Positions 43,052-51,636 of a stretch of DNA of 64,000 nt are shown in pieces. Position 1 is the stretch's first letter, and each line of letters opens with the position of its first letter. Location: positions 1 to 64,000 of the forward strand of contig JALQCR010000021.1 in assembly GCA_023336205.1 (NCBI GenBank), written 5' to 3'. The notes under the pieces were generated by a model. It saw only the letters and a program-made list of their open reading frames with translations, did not search any database and was not told the origin of the DNA. The DNA is from Pseudanabaena sp. Salubria-1. GTDB taxonomy: Bacteria; Cyanobacteriota; Cyanobacteriia; Pseudanabaenales; Pseudanabaenaceae. The translations under genes were made by a program, and so were the position numbers.

Positions 43052-43080
43052 TTGTTTCCCCGTCTTCGACGGGGAAACAA
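43052..43080 (+). terminator. Hairpin after the solute-binding gene
   Basis: Arms 43052-43064 and 43068-43080 (TTGTTTCCCCGTC and complement) with TTC loop. There is no T-run, so it may stabilise the upstream mRNA end and lower distal expression, as is usual between a binding protein and its permease. Confidence 0.6.
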
Positions 43081-43119
43081 ACCTCTGTATTAACAATTGT
43101 TTTATTCATTCTGTATTAA

Positions 43120-44377
43120 CTGAGATCTTGCACCATTCCTGAAAGAGTTAAGTAGGAATGGGTTTGAGAATAATTTCAAACCCATGACGAGCAGCAATAT
43201 CGGCACTAATTTGGAGATACCTAAGAAGTTTCAACCAAAGGACAGAAGGAAATAAAACGGAAAGTGTCAAATCACAGGTAGCTTTCCAGTCCAAGACAGG
43301 AGGACTCGACCATTGATCAATCCAATGGGCCAAAAGATAAGCAAGCAGAGAGAGGATAAGCCAACGATAAACACCAAGTTTTGTAGATTGCCCAAAACAA
43401 TGCAAACCAAAGCGATGTTTGATGGTTTTGAAGAATCCCTCAATCGCCCAACGCTTACGACCTAACATCACCAGATAAGCACCAGAATAAGGATGAGAAG
43501 AGACAACAAAGCGTAACTCCCGTTTACTATCAGCTCTTTTGAGCCAAAACCAAGAGATCGTCAAAGGCTGAGTTAGCCCTTCTAGCAAAATTTGTTGTCC
43601 ACGTTTGCCATGACGATAAAGTTGTTTGACTGTACGGCCATCTTGAAGTTTACGATTGTTGCGTACACCGACAACGATGCGCCAAGTCTTGGCGCGGACA
43701 GTATTGAAAAACTTCACCGTACTAAACTCAGTATCAGCAAGGACAATCACAGTCTTGCCTTGGGTTAGTTGCTTGGGTACTGTCCCCAATAACTTACAAG
43801 CTAAGTCAGAGGGACTGGGGTATCCTTTGCCGCGCCATACTCTAAAACTCCATGGTACGCGCCACTCTCCATAGACCAGATACAGTACAACCAGATGTAG
43901 TCCTCGCTTTCCGTTTAGTATTCTCACCCATGGGTCTGGTTCGTTTTGGGTGGGATTGCTCAAATGTAAAAACTTGCCGCTTTTTTCTAGGGTAGTCAAG
44001 TCTATCAGTATCTTTAATGGCACTTGTTTCGATGGGCGATGCTTGGCGATTTGTCCCAAAATAGCCTGCCGTGTTGACCGAATTACTGCTCTCGTTGACC
44101 AGTTATAGTGATTGAGAAATCGGCTGAGTGCACTCGCTGATTTTATCTGTGTATGTTCTGGATAAGGATGCCTTTGTGCTTCGAGAAATAGTCCTAGTAT
44201 TGCATTGAGACTTGCTGTTTGATACACACTTGGCATCAAACACAGAAGACTATACACTAGCCCTTGGGCGTGCTTAACGATGCTTTCCATGCTCGTTATT
44301 TAATTTACTACTACGCCCTTTTTTTCACATTTCTGCTCTTTCTGCAACCCCTTTTCTTGAATGGTGCAAGATCTCAG
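43120..44377 (-). mobile_element. IS4/IS701-like insertion sequence, copy 2 (1258 bp)
   Basis: Same length and same 19-bp ends as the copy at 15666, in reverse orientation, with TTAA duplication (43116-43119, 44378-44381). It separates the solute-binding gene from its permease and its transposase reads against the operon. A polar effect on the transporter is likely unless an outward promoter exists. Confidence 0.95.
43148..44290 (-). CDS. DDE transposase (IS4/IS701-like), copy 2
   Basis: The 380-residue product is identical to that of copy 1, with the same DLTTLEK, LADTEFS and RWAIEGFFKTIKH catalytic segments. The frame is intact. Confidence 0.93.
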   Translation of the reverse strand: MESIVKHAQGLVYSLLCLMPSVYQTASLNAILGLFLEAQRHPYPEHTQIKSASALSRFLNHYNWSTRAVIRSTRQAILGQIAKHRPSKQVPLKILIDLTTLEKSGKFLHLSNPTQNEPDPWVRILNGKRGLHLVVLYLVYGEWRVPWSFRVWRGKGYPSPSDLACKLLGTVPKQLTQGKTVIVLADTEFSTVKFFNTVRAKTWRIVVGVRNNRKLQDGRTVKQLYRHGKRGQQILLEGLTQPLTISWFWLKRADSKRELRFVVSSHPYSGAYLVMLGRKRWAIEGFFKTIKHRFGLHCFGQSTKLGVYRWLILSLLAYLLAHWIDQWSSPPVLDWKATCDLTLSVLFPSVLWLKLLRYLQISADIAARHGFEIILKPIPT

Positions 44378-44402
44378 TTAATCTATATTTCGGACGTAAG
44401 CG

Positions 44403-45293
44403 ATGTCTAATATACCTTCTGAGCGATCGCTGCCTGCTGAGTTTTCAGGAAATCTCATCCTCGCTGTAAAAAGTTGGTTTGACAAAATACCTGATATGGC
44501 AAGTGAGGCATTTTCTCCAAAGAAGCGAAATCAATTTCTTCGGCGAATGTTGTCGCTATTTCTTTTCTTTGGTATTTGGCAATTGCTTTGCGTAGTTAAA
44601 TTTCGGTTCTGGATTAACTTTTCATTTTTGCCCTCTCCGACAGAAGTATTTTCGGCAACGGTTAATTTTTTCACCACGAATGCGATGATTCATATTCAGT
44701 CAAGCTTGACCAGAGTTTTGATGGGATATTTAGTCGCGACAGTCTTGGGCGTGAGCTTGGGGATTTTAATTGGCTGGTTTCAGAAGTTGGAAGATCTGGT
44801 GTTCCTACCGTTGGAATTGTTGCGTCCAATCCCTGCTGTGGCATGGATTCCTTTGGCGATTCTTATGTTTCCTGACGCTGAGGCAGGCATGATTTACATT
44901 ACTTTCATTGGTGCTTTCTTCCCCATTTTGATTAGTACGATCAAGGGTGTAGAAGGAGTAGATGTCTTACTATTAAGGGTTGGTCAATGTCTGGGGGCAA
45001 GCCAATGGTATGTATTTAAGGACATTGTTGTACCAGGTGCTATGCCTAATATTGCTAGCGGGCTAGTTATTGGCATGGGCAATTGTTGGTTTTGCTTGGT
45101 GACTGCCGAGATTTTAGCTGGACGTTACGGCATCGGCTATATCACTTGGGAATCTTACGTTACCTCCAACTATCCGCCGATTGTAATGGGAATGTTAATT
45201 ATTGGGTTAATGGGATCAGTGAGTTCTTATTTGGTTGAACAATTGATTCATTTGCTTATGCCTTGGCGGATTACTAAAAAGAAAACTGCTTAA
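44403..45293 (+). CDS. ABC transporter permease, SsuC/TauC type
   Basis: A 296-residue inner-membrane protein with about six membrane segments. The EAA-like cytoplasmic loop is GVEGVDVLLLRVGQCLGASQWYVFKDIVVPGAMPNIASGL near 195-235. This BPD_transp_1 type moves nitrate, sulfonates, taurine or similar compounds. The ATG at 44403 lies 21 bases after the TTAA duplication, so the native leader has been displaced by the IS. ATPase follows after 75 bases. Confidence 0.92.
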   Translation: MSNIPSERSLPAEFSGNLILAVKSWFDKIPDMASEAFSPKKRNQFLRRMLSLFLFFGIWQLLCVVKFRFWINFSFLPSPTEVFSATVNFFTTNAMIHIQSSLTRVLMGYLVATVLGVSLGILIGWFQKLEDLVFLPLELLRPIPAVAWIPLAILMFPDAEAGMIYITFIGAFFPILISTIKGVEGVDVLLLRVGQCLGASQWYVFKDIVVPGAMPNIASGLVIGMGNCWFCLVTAEILAGRYGIGYITWESYVTSNYPPIVMGMLIIGLMGSVSSYLVEQLIHLLMPWRITKKKTA

Positions 45294-45368
45294 TATTTAA
45301 TATTTCAACTTTAGTTGGAATTTGCTTGAAACTGATATTTAGTAACGATTTAGCAAGGATTTAGGTCA

Positions 45369-46190
45369 ATGGCAAAGCTGCTCGAAAATAACATTCAATC
45401 ACAGGTAAAAGGGTTAGTACAGATTGAGAATCTATCTGTAGGTTTTAAACGGAAAGGAGTATTTACCTCGGTTTTAGATAACGTCAACTTAACGATTCAA
45501 CCAGGGGAATTTATTTGTCTTTTGGGGCCATCTGGTTGTGGTAAATCAACAATATTGAATACGATCGCAGGATTTATCAAGCCATCAACAGGCAATGTAT
45601 TAGTTGATTATCACAGAATTACTAAACCAGGAGCCGATCGCGGGTTTGTGTTTCAGCAATATTCGCTATTACCTTGGAAAACGACATTCCAAAATGTGGA
45701 ATTTGGGCTGAAGGTGCGCGGCGTACCTAAGCAAGAACGGAAAGAGTTAGTTGATTACTATCTCAATCGGGTTGGTTTATCCAAATATCGTCATGTTTTT
45801 CCCTATCAGTTGTCTGGCGGAATGCAACAGCGAGCAAGTATCATTCGCGCTTTAGTCAATTCGCCTTCTGTATTGTTGATGGATGAGCCTTTTGCAGCAC
45901 TAGATGCACAAACCCGTCATATGATGCAGGAGCTTTTACTGGATATTTGGCAAGATTTAAAATCGACAGTTATCTTTGTGACCCATGATATTGAGGAGGC
46001 TGTATTTTTAAGCGATCGCATTTTTGTGATGGGTGTTAATCCTGGGCATATTAAAACAACGGTGGATATTTCTCTAGAACGTCCGAGACATGTGGATCTG
46101 ATGCTAACTCCAGAATTTATGCTGTTGAATCGTGATGTATTTGCCATGATTAGAGAAGAAACGCTAAAAAGTATGGAACTAGAGGGTTAG
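45369..46190 (+). CDS. ABC transporter ATPase, SsuB/TauB type
   Basis: A 273-residue ATPase. Walker A GPSGCGKST lies near 55, Q-loop FQQYSLLPW near 95, signature LSGGMQQR near 141 and Walker B VLLMDEPFAALD near 160, with a switch His in VTHDIEEA. It belongs to the nitrate/sulfonate/taurine subfamily. It pairs with the permease at 44403 and the binding protein at 41463. Confidence 0.94.
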   Translation: MAKLLENNIQSQVKGLVQIENLSVGFKRKGVFTSVLDNVNLTIQPGEFICLLGPSGCGKSTILNTIAGFIKPSTGNVLVDYHRITKPGADRGFVFQQYSLLPWKTTFQNVEFGLKVRGVPKQERKELVDYYLNRVGLSKYRHVFPYQLSGGMQQRASIIRALVNSPSVLLMDEPFAALDAQTRHMMQELLLDIWQDLKSTVIFVTHDIEEAVFLSDRIFVMGVNPGHIKTTVDISLERPRHVDLMLTPEFMLLNRDVFAMIREETLKSMELEG

Positions 46191-46198
46191 GTTTTTTT

Positions 46199-46294
46199 AA
46201 TTACGAATTACGAATTACGAATTACGAGTTACGAGTTAAAATCTCCTCATTCTTAATTCGTAATTACTCATTCGTAATTCGTAATTCGTAATTT
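46199..46294. repeat. Heptamer tandem array, TTACGAA type, with inverted half
   Basis: TTACGAA or TTACGAG units repeat five times (46201-46235), then after an AT-rich break the inverse TTCGTAA-type units run to 46294. The two halves can form a long hairpin. It separates the ATPase gene from the converging LysR gene and may terminate both. Confidence 0.8.
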
Positions 46295-46310
46295 ATTATT
46301 CCCCTCTCCA

Positions 46311-48335
46311 TTAAGATTGCTTGAGAAATTCTGGTTGAATCCATTGTTCAAGATTAATCTTGGTTAAATTTTCGTTGTCAGGAATTTTGCTAAGTTGATC
46401 AATGTGAAGTTTAAGCCAATCTGGACGAATTACGGTTTCTGAAAAGAAGCGGGCGGGTTGTTCTGTTTGGTAAGAGCCATTGAGGATTTCTGTCACTAAA
46501 TCTAGCTCTAACCTCGTCCATTGGGCAACCTGAGCAGGAGCAGAAGGTGTAGTGTCATACCAATATTGAGCAGCTTTAAGAGACTGTACATAGGCAATGA
46601 CCACCTCTGGATAGCGATCGGCTAAATCGTGATTGACGACCACGCCATAAAATGAAGGGAGGTCATCGAGATTAGCATCAGTGAGATGGCGAAATTTACC
46701 GCAACGGCAAGCTACGTCGTGAAAAGGGGCGAAATGAGCGTAGCTATCGGCTAAATGTAATGGAAAGTTAAATCCCCTTACGGCTTGGATATGGTCAAGG
46801 GAAATTAGTTCCACATCATCCAACAGATTCGCAGCTTGTAGCGATCGCATTACCATCCCATGCGCCGAAGATCTTAAAGGTACGGCGATAACTTGTCCCC
46901 GCAGATCGGCGATCGTTTCCACTTTTGACTGATTAGGCACGATGAAAGCATTGCCTGAGCCATCGGGATTGCTAGATACAAAGCTAACTAAGCGAGTATT
47001 GCATTTATCAGTTTCAACATTTGGCAAAGCACTCAGCAGAAGTGGGTAATCGCCCAAAATGCCAATGTTTAGCTTGCCTGAATCTAGCCCAGTGACAATT
47101 GGTGCGCCTGTAGCAAAATTTTGCCATTCAATCTTAAACTTTGTGCCACTGTAACGACCATCTTTGGGTAAAAAATGTGATAGTAATTCCAAACGCTGAA
47201 TAATCAATCCTGCGGTTACTGAGGGAATAGTGCCATTTTGGATGCCAATGGATAGGGTGATTGTTTCGGGACGATGGGAATTACTAGAGCGCAATGCAAA
47301 ACTAGGCGATCGCATGTGGATAGCATTGTTTATTCTTGGGACAAAAGTTTTTTGCTGATTTGTTTGATCGTCTTGTTGATCGTCAGATTGATCGTTTTTG
47401 AGTAATTCAACTAATTTTTGAACAGGTGTTAAGTCCGATATTGTCCGAGATGATTTGGAGGATTTATTGTTATTTAAATCATTAACATCACTAATACCTT
47501 TAGGCATAAGCAAAAATACATTGCCTGACAAAGCAAATTCCTGCAAAGAAATCGCGACCAAGCTTCCTGACTGACATTCCAACTGAAATTCAAAATTTGA
47601 AGCAAAGCCCAAATATGCGCCTTGAGTCATATAGGTTCGCATCAAACTAGCTGTATCCACCGTTTCGAGATGAGGGAAATCATTGAGGGATAGCCCAATT
47701 TCAGCTAGTCGAGCCTCCAAAACTTTACGGCTAGGAGCTTCTGAATTCATTAACACCCAATAATGCTGTTTTAAATCAGTTAGGCTCAACCACTTTTTTG
47801 AAGCGAGAGGATGAGTTGCTGAAACAAAGAGCGAATAGTGGATTGATGCGATCTCGATCGCTGAAATTTCGGCTACATCGGAAAAGTTAATATCAGTAAA
47901 TCCAACATCAATCTCACTATTTGTAAGGCTACGATATAACAATTCTGCTGAGTCAAAAACATGACATTGTAATTGCAGATGTGGATACTTTTGTCGGTAA
48001 GTAAATAGCTTTGCTGGCAACCAACCGTTAGCGATTTCAGAAGTGCAGCCAATTTTAAGTATACCAGATTTCCCCTTTTTGATATGCTCAATTTCTTGGA
48101 ATAAATCGTTTTCAATGTCGATTAATTTGGGACCATTTTCTAAAAGAAATTCGCCAACATCTGTAAGTTGGATTTTGCGCCCAAGCCGATGAAATAAAGG
48201 GGTTCCGATCTCAGTTTCTAACGACTTAATTTTGGCACTAACTGCTGGCTGGGTAAGGTTTAAAATATCCGACGCTTCCGTAAAGCTTAAGTGTCGAGCC
48301 ACCTCAAGAAAAACTCGAATTTGATAAACTTCCAT
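46311..48335 (-). CDS. LysR-type regulator fused to a solute-binding domain
   Basis: A 674-residue protein, twice the LysR norm (about 300). The N-terminal winged helix (about 1-60) includes FTEASDILNLTQPAVSAKIKSLE. The LysR effector domain covers about 90-290. After a Gln/Asp/Asn-rich linker (about 310-350) comes an NMT1/SsuA-like domain (about 365-674) clearly related to the binding protein at 41463: both have LPK-G-Y...KIEW, a GDFP/GDYP segment, SGNA..VP, SAHGM and F-GVVV. There is no signal peptide, so this domain is cytoplasmic. It probably senses the transported ligand and controls both flanking transcripts. Confidence 0.92.
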   Translation of the reverse strand: MEVYQIRVFLEVARHLSFTEASDILNLTQPAVSAKIKSLETEIGTPLFHRLGRKIQLTDVGEFLLENGPKLIDIENDLFQEIEHIKKGKSGILKIGCTSEIANGWLPAKLFTYRQKYPHLQLQCHVFDSAELLYRSLTNSEIDVGFTDINFSDVAEISAIEIASIHYSLFVSATHPLASKKWLSLTDLKQHYWVLMNSEAPSRKVLEARLAEIGLSLNDFPHLETVDTASLMRTYMTQGAYLGFASNFEFQLECQSGSLVAISLQEFALSGNVFLLMPKGISDVNDLNNNKSSKSSRTISDLTPVQKLVELLKNDQSDDQQDDQTNQQKTFVPRINNAIHMRSPSFALRSSNSHRPETITLSIGIQNGTIPSVTAGLIIQRLELLSHFLPKDGRYSGTKFKIEWQNFATGAPIVTGLDSGKLNIGILGDYPLLLSALPNVETDKCNTRLVSFVSSNPDGSGNAFIVPNQSKVETIADLRGQVIAVPLRSSAHGMVMRSLQAANLLDDVELISLDHIQAVRGFNFPLHLADSYAHFAPFHDVACRCGKFRHLTDANLDDLPSFYGVVVNHDLADRYPEVVIAYVQSLKAAQYWYDTTPSAPAQVAQWTRLELDLVTEILNGSYQTEQPARFFSETVIRPDWLKLHIDQLSKIPDNENLTKINLEQWIQPEFLKQS

Positions 48336-48453
48336 GGCAGTTAAAACAAGAATATAACAATCTATTGATAATGTTTTTATTTAATGGCGCATTGTATTGA
48401 TTCAATGAATTTATCAGTCTATAAAATACCTCGATAAATGAGCTATTAAATTC

Positions 48454-48481
48454 AATGCATAATGAAAACATGAGATGCATT
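48454..48481. promoter_or_regulatory. Candidate operator between the regulator and the flavoprotein gene
   Basis: Arms AATGCAT (48454-48460) and ATGCATT (48475-48481), 14 bases apart, lie in the 299-base divergent region. ATTGATTCAAT at about 48396 is a second short dyad. The position suits autoregulation by the LysR fusion. This is inferred from symmetry only. Confidence 0.4.
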
Positions 48482-48634
48482 ATCGCAGATCTAAAAGAGG
48501 TTAAATGTCTCTGAACGAACATTGTTCGGTAAAATTCGCTCGTAGACATTTTATCTGTAGCATTGGCAACATTTTACGAACAAGTTCCCTAACCATCAGG
48601 TTCGACTTTCTTTAGAAACGAAGAGGAAATCAAA

Positions 48635-50338
48635 TTGGAAACTCAATGGCTTAAGACAGATGTTTTGGTGATTGGCGGTGGTACAGCAGGTACGATGGCA
48701 GCCATCAAAGCCAAACAGGCTAATCCAGATGGTGATGTTTTGGTACTAGAGAAAGCCAATATCCGTCGTAGTGGTGCGATCGCCATGGGAATGGATGGAG
48801 TTAATACAGCAGTCATTCCTGGGAATTCCACACCAGAGCAGTATGTAAGGGAAATCACGATCGCTAATGATGGCGTACTCAATCAAAATGCGGTGTATCA
48901 AACGGGCAAACTTGGGTTTTCGGTAATCCAAGAGTTAGAACAATGGGGCGTAAAGTTTCAAAAAGATACTCAAGGGGAATATGACCTCAAACAGGTACAC
49001 CGAGTTGGCAAATATGTATTGCCAATGCCAGAGGGTAAGGATCTCAAGACGATTTTGGCGCGTCAAGTCAAACGCCATAAGGCAAGAGTGACTAACCGTG
49101 TCATGGCAACCCGCGTACTTGTGCAAGATGGTAGAGCGATCGGCGCAATTGGATTTGATGTTCGCAATGGTGATTTTGTCGTTATTCAGGCAAAAGCCGT
49201 AATTCTCTGCACAGGAGCCTGTGGTCGTCTAGGATTACCTGCTTCAGGATATCTGTATGGAACCTATGAGAACCCAACCAATGCAGGTGATGGCTACTCG
49301 ATGGCTTACCATGCAGGAGCCGAACTTAGCAATATTGAATGCTTCCAGATTAATCCTTTAATGAAGGATTACAATGGTCCCGCCTGTGCCTATGTCGCCA
49401 GTCCATTTGGAGCCTATACTGCGAACGCAGAAGGCAATCGCTTTATTAGTTGCGACTACTGGAGCGGACAAATGATGCTAGAGGTATGGAAAGAACTCAA
49501 CTCTGGTAAAGGTCCAATCCAGCTCAAAATGACGCATCTTGATGAGAATACGATCGCTGAGATCGAATCAATTTTGTGGGCAAATGAGCGTCCTAGCCGA
49601 GGTAGATTCCACGAAGGTCGTGGTGAGAACTACCGCACCAAGGGCGTAGAAATGAATATTTCTGAAATTGGTTTGTGCAGTGGTCACAGTGCTTCTGGGG
49701 TATGGGTCAATGAGAATGCTGAAACCTCTGTTAAAGGGCTTTATGCCGCAGGTGATATGGCAAGCGTTCCCCATAACTACATGATTGGAGCCTTTGTGTT
49801 TGGTCGCATCGCAGGCGAAAATGCGGTGGAATATGTCAAAGGACTAGAGCATCTCGATCCCGATCCTGAATTTGTAGCAACCGAGAAAGCCCGCATTTAT
49901 GCACCACTCGATCGCCCCAATGGTATTCCCCATACTCAAGTAGAATACAAGTTGCGCCGCCTAGTTAATGACTATCTCCAGCCTCCCAAGTCCGCTAATC
50001 GCATGGATATTGGCTTGAAGAACTTCGTTAATTACCATGCTAGCCTTGACGAAATGGGCGCACAAGATCCCCATGAACTGATGCGTTGTATGGAAGTTCA
50101 CTTTATCCGTGACTGTGCGGAAATGGCGGCTAGGGCTTCGTTGTATCGCAAAGAAAGCCGTTGGGGACTCTATCACTATCGGGTTGACTATCCTGAGAAA
50201 AATAATGAAGAATGGTTCTGCCATGTCCATCTCAAAAAGGACGAATCCGATCAGATGGTATTATTCAAGCGTCCCATCGAACCTTACATCGTCGATGTCA
50301 ATATTGAGACTGAATTGTACGAGGTTGCTGTTCGCTAA
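48635..50338 (+). CDS. AprA/FrdA-type FAD oxidoreductase
   Basis: A 567-residue soluble flavoprotein of the fumarate reductase/succinate dehydrogenase/APS reductase alpha superfamily. The dinucleotide-binding GGGTAGTMAAIKA lies near 14-26, with ARRSGAIAMGMDG-like IRRSGAIAMGMDGVN next. The second FAD segment GLYAAGDMASVPH is near 370. It begins at TTG 48635 with GAGGA seven bases upstream. A two-cluster ferredoxin follows, like AprBA. The substrate is unknown; a sulfur oxyanion or organosulfur reaction fits the neighbours. Confidence 0.87.
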   Translation: METQWLKTDVLVIGGGTAGTMAAIKAKQANPDGDVLVLEKANIRRSGAIAMGMDGVNTAVIPGNSTPEQYVREITIANDGVLNQNAVYQTGKLGFSVIQELEQWGVKFQKDTQGEYDLKQVHRVGKYVLPMPEGKDLKTILARQVKRHKARVTNRVMATRVLVQDGRAIGAIGFDVRNGDFVVIQAKAVILCTGACGRLGLPASGYLYGTYENPTNAGDGYSMAYHAGAELSNIECFQINPLMKDYNGPACAYVASPFGAYTANAEGNRFISCDYWSGQMMLEVWKELNSGKGPIQLKMTHLDENTIAEIESILWANERPSRGRFHEGRGENYRTKGVEMNISEIGLCSGHSASGVWVNENAETSVKGLYAAGDMASVPHNYMIGAFVFGRIAGENAVEYVKGLEHLDPDPEFVATEKARIYAPLDRPNGIPHTQVEYKLRRLVNDYLQPPKSANRMDIGLKNFVNYHASLDEMGAQDPHELMRCMEVHFIRDCAEMAARASLYRKESRWGLYHYRVDYPEKNNEEWFCHVHLKKDESDQMVLFKRPIEPYIVDVNIETELYEVAVR

Positions 50339-50431
50339 TTGAGGTTATTCTTCTCAATGGTTTGTTTAGAAATTCCCAGAATTTCCCGCAAATTCCCACA
50401 ATATGCAAAATTTGGAGTATCAAAAATTATT

Positions 50432-50659
50432 ATGGCTTTAACCACTCAACGGGTTGATGTGCCCGTGGTCGTCGATGAGTCTAAATGCTTGGAAAAGTGT
50501 ATGGCTTGTATTGAAGTTTGCCCCCTTGATGTATTGGCGAAAAATCCTGAAACGGGTAAAGCCTATATGAAATACGATGAATGCTGGTTTTGTCTTCCTT
50601 GCGAAAAGGAATGTCCAACCAATGCAATCACTGTAAAAATTCCATTCTTACTACGCTAA
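50432..50659 (+). CDS. Two-[4Fe-4S] ferredoxin, AprB-like
   Basis: A 75-residue iron-sulfur protein. The first cluster set is CLEKCMACIEVCP (C-x3-C-x2-C-x3-C) and the second CWFCLPCEKECPT (C-x2-C-x2-C-x3-C). It resembles the ferredoxin part of AprB and should carry electrons to or from the flavoprotein encoded just upstream. ATG 50432 gives MALTTQRVDVPVVVDESK; an in-frame ATG further upstream (50357) is possible but gives an atypical N-terminus. Confidence 0.92.
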   Translation: MALTTQRVDVPVVVDESKCLEKCMACIEVCPLDVLAKNPETGKAYMKYDECWFCLPCEKECPTNAITVKIPFLLR

Positions 50660-50673
50660 GGGAGGCGAGTGTC

Positions 50674-51636
50674 ATGGATAGTGAATTACAGCAATGGCTA
50701 GAGATGTTGCGATCGCCTAATGTCGATGATCGTCTAGTTGCCGTCAAAACTTTACAGCACATGGGAGATGAAGAAATTCTTGCTCCATTATTAGAAGCAG
50801 TCAAAGATGAAAGCCCCTTAGTTCAAAAGTTGGCTGTCACCACTCTCTGGGAACTTGCAAATCCTGCTGCTGTTCCTGCTTTGCTGGAATGTCTTGCTTC
50901 ACCAGTAGAAGATGTTCGCAATGAGGCAAGATCAGCATTAAGTGAACTGATTGTCCCCGATCATCTTTTGCTATTGCTAGATGCGCTACTGCGCGATGAT
51001 GTAAATCTCAAGCTAAATATTCTCTTCTTGTTGCGGAAGATTCATGATGCTCAATGCCTCCCCTATGTGATGCCATTTTTTGAATCTCCTAACCCAGAAT
51101 TGCGTGAAGCGGCGATCACAACATTGAGGTATTTAAATCAAGTTGAGCGCTGTAAACCAGCCCTCGCTCTGATGTCCGATCCTGACGAAGCTGTGCGTCG
51201 AACGACCACCTTAACTCTTGGCCATTTGACTGATGATGAGGTTATCCCGATGCTTGCTCAAGCTGTGACTGACGATCCAGATTGGGAGGTACGTCGCAAT
51301 GCGGCAAAATCTTTAACTACTCACGCTAATCCTAATGCGATCGCGGCTCTAGAAAAGGCTGCCGAAGATCCCCATTGGCAAGTACGCAAGTTTAGCCTCC
51401 AAGCTTTACAAACAATCGCCGCCGAGCGTACATTGCCTTTATTCATCAAAGCCTTGACTGATGAATATTCTGATGTCCGTAGAGAAGGAGTGAAAGCTCT
51501 AAAGATTTTAAATAATCCTGTCGCGCTTACGCCTTTACAGCAAGCCCTTGATGATCCCGATCGCGATGTGTGCATATTTGCCCAACGAGCGATCCAAAGC
51601 ATTCAAGATAGCAATCAAGAGATCTCTAATGTCTAG
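50674..51636 (+). CDS. HEAT-repeat protein
   Basis: A 320-residue all-helical protein made of about nine to ten HEAT/PBS-lyase-like repeats (for example LLEAVKDESPLVQKLAVTTLWELANPAAVPAL and LAQAVTDDPDWEVRRNAAKSL). GGAGG at 50661-50665 sets the start at 50674. Such proteins act as scaffolds or as chaperones or lyases for cofactors. Next to a flavoprotein and Fe-S carrier it may assist assembly. The last codons overlap the Mrp start by eight bases. Confidence 0.88.
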   Translation: MDSELQQWLEMLRSPNVDDRLVAVKTLQHMGDEEILAPLLEAVKDESPLVQKLAVTTLWELANPAAVPALLECLASPVEDVRNEARSALSELIVPDHLLLLLDALLRDDVNLKLNILFLLRKIHDAQCLPYVMPFFESPNPELREAAITTLRYLNQVERCKPALALMSDPDEAVRRTTTLTLGHLTDDEVIPMLAQAVTDDPDWEVRRNAAKSLTTHANPNAIAALEKAAEDPHWQVRKFSLQALQTIAAERTLPLFIKALTDEYSDVRREGVKALKILNNPVALTPLQQALDDPDRDVCIFAQRAIQSIQDSNQEISNV

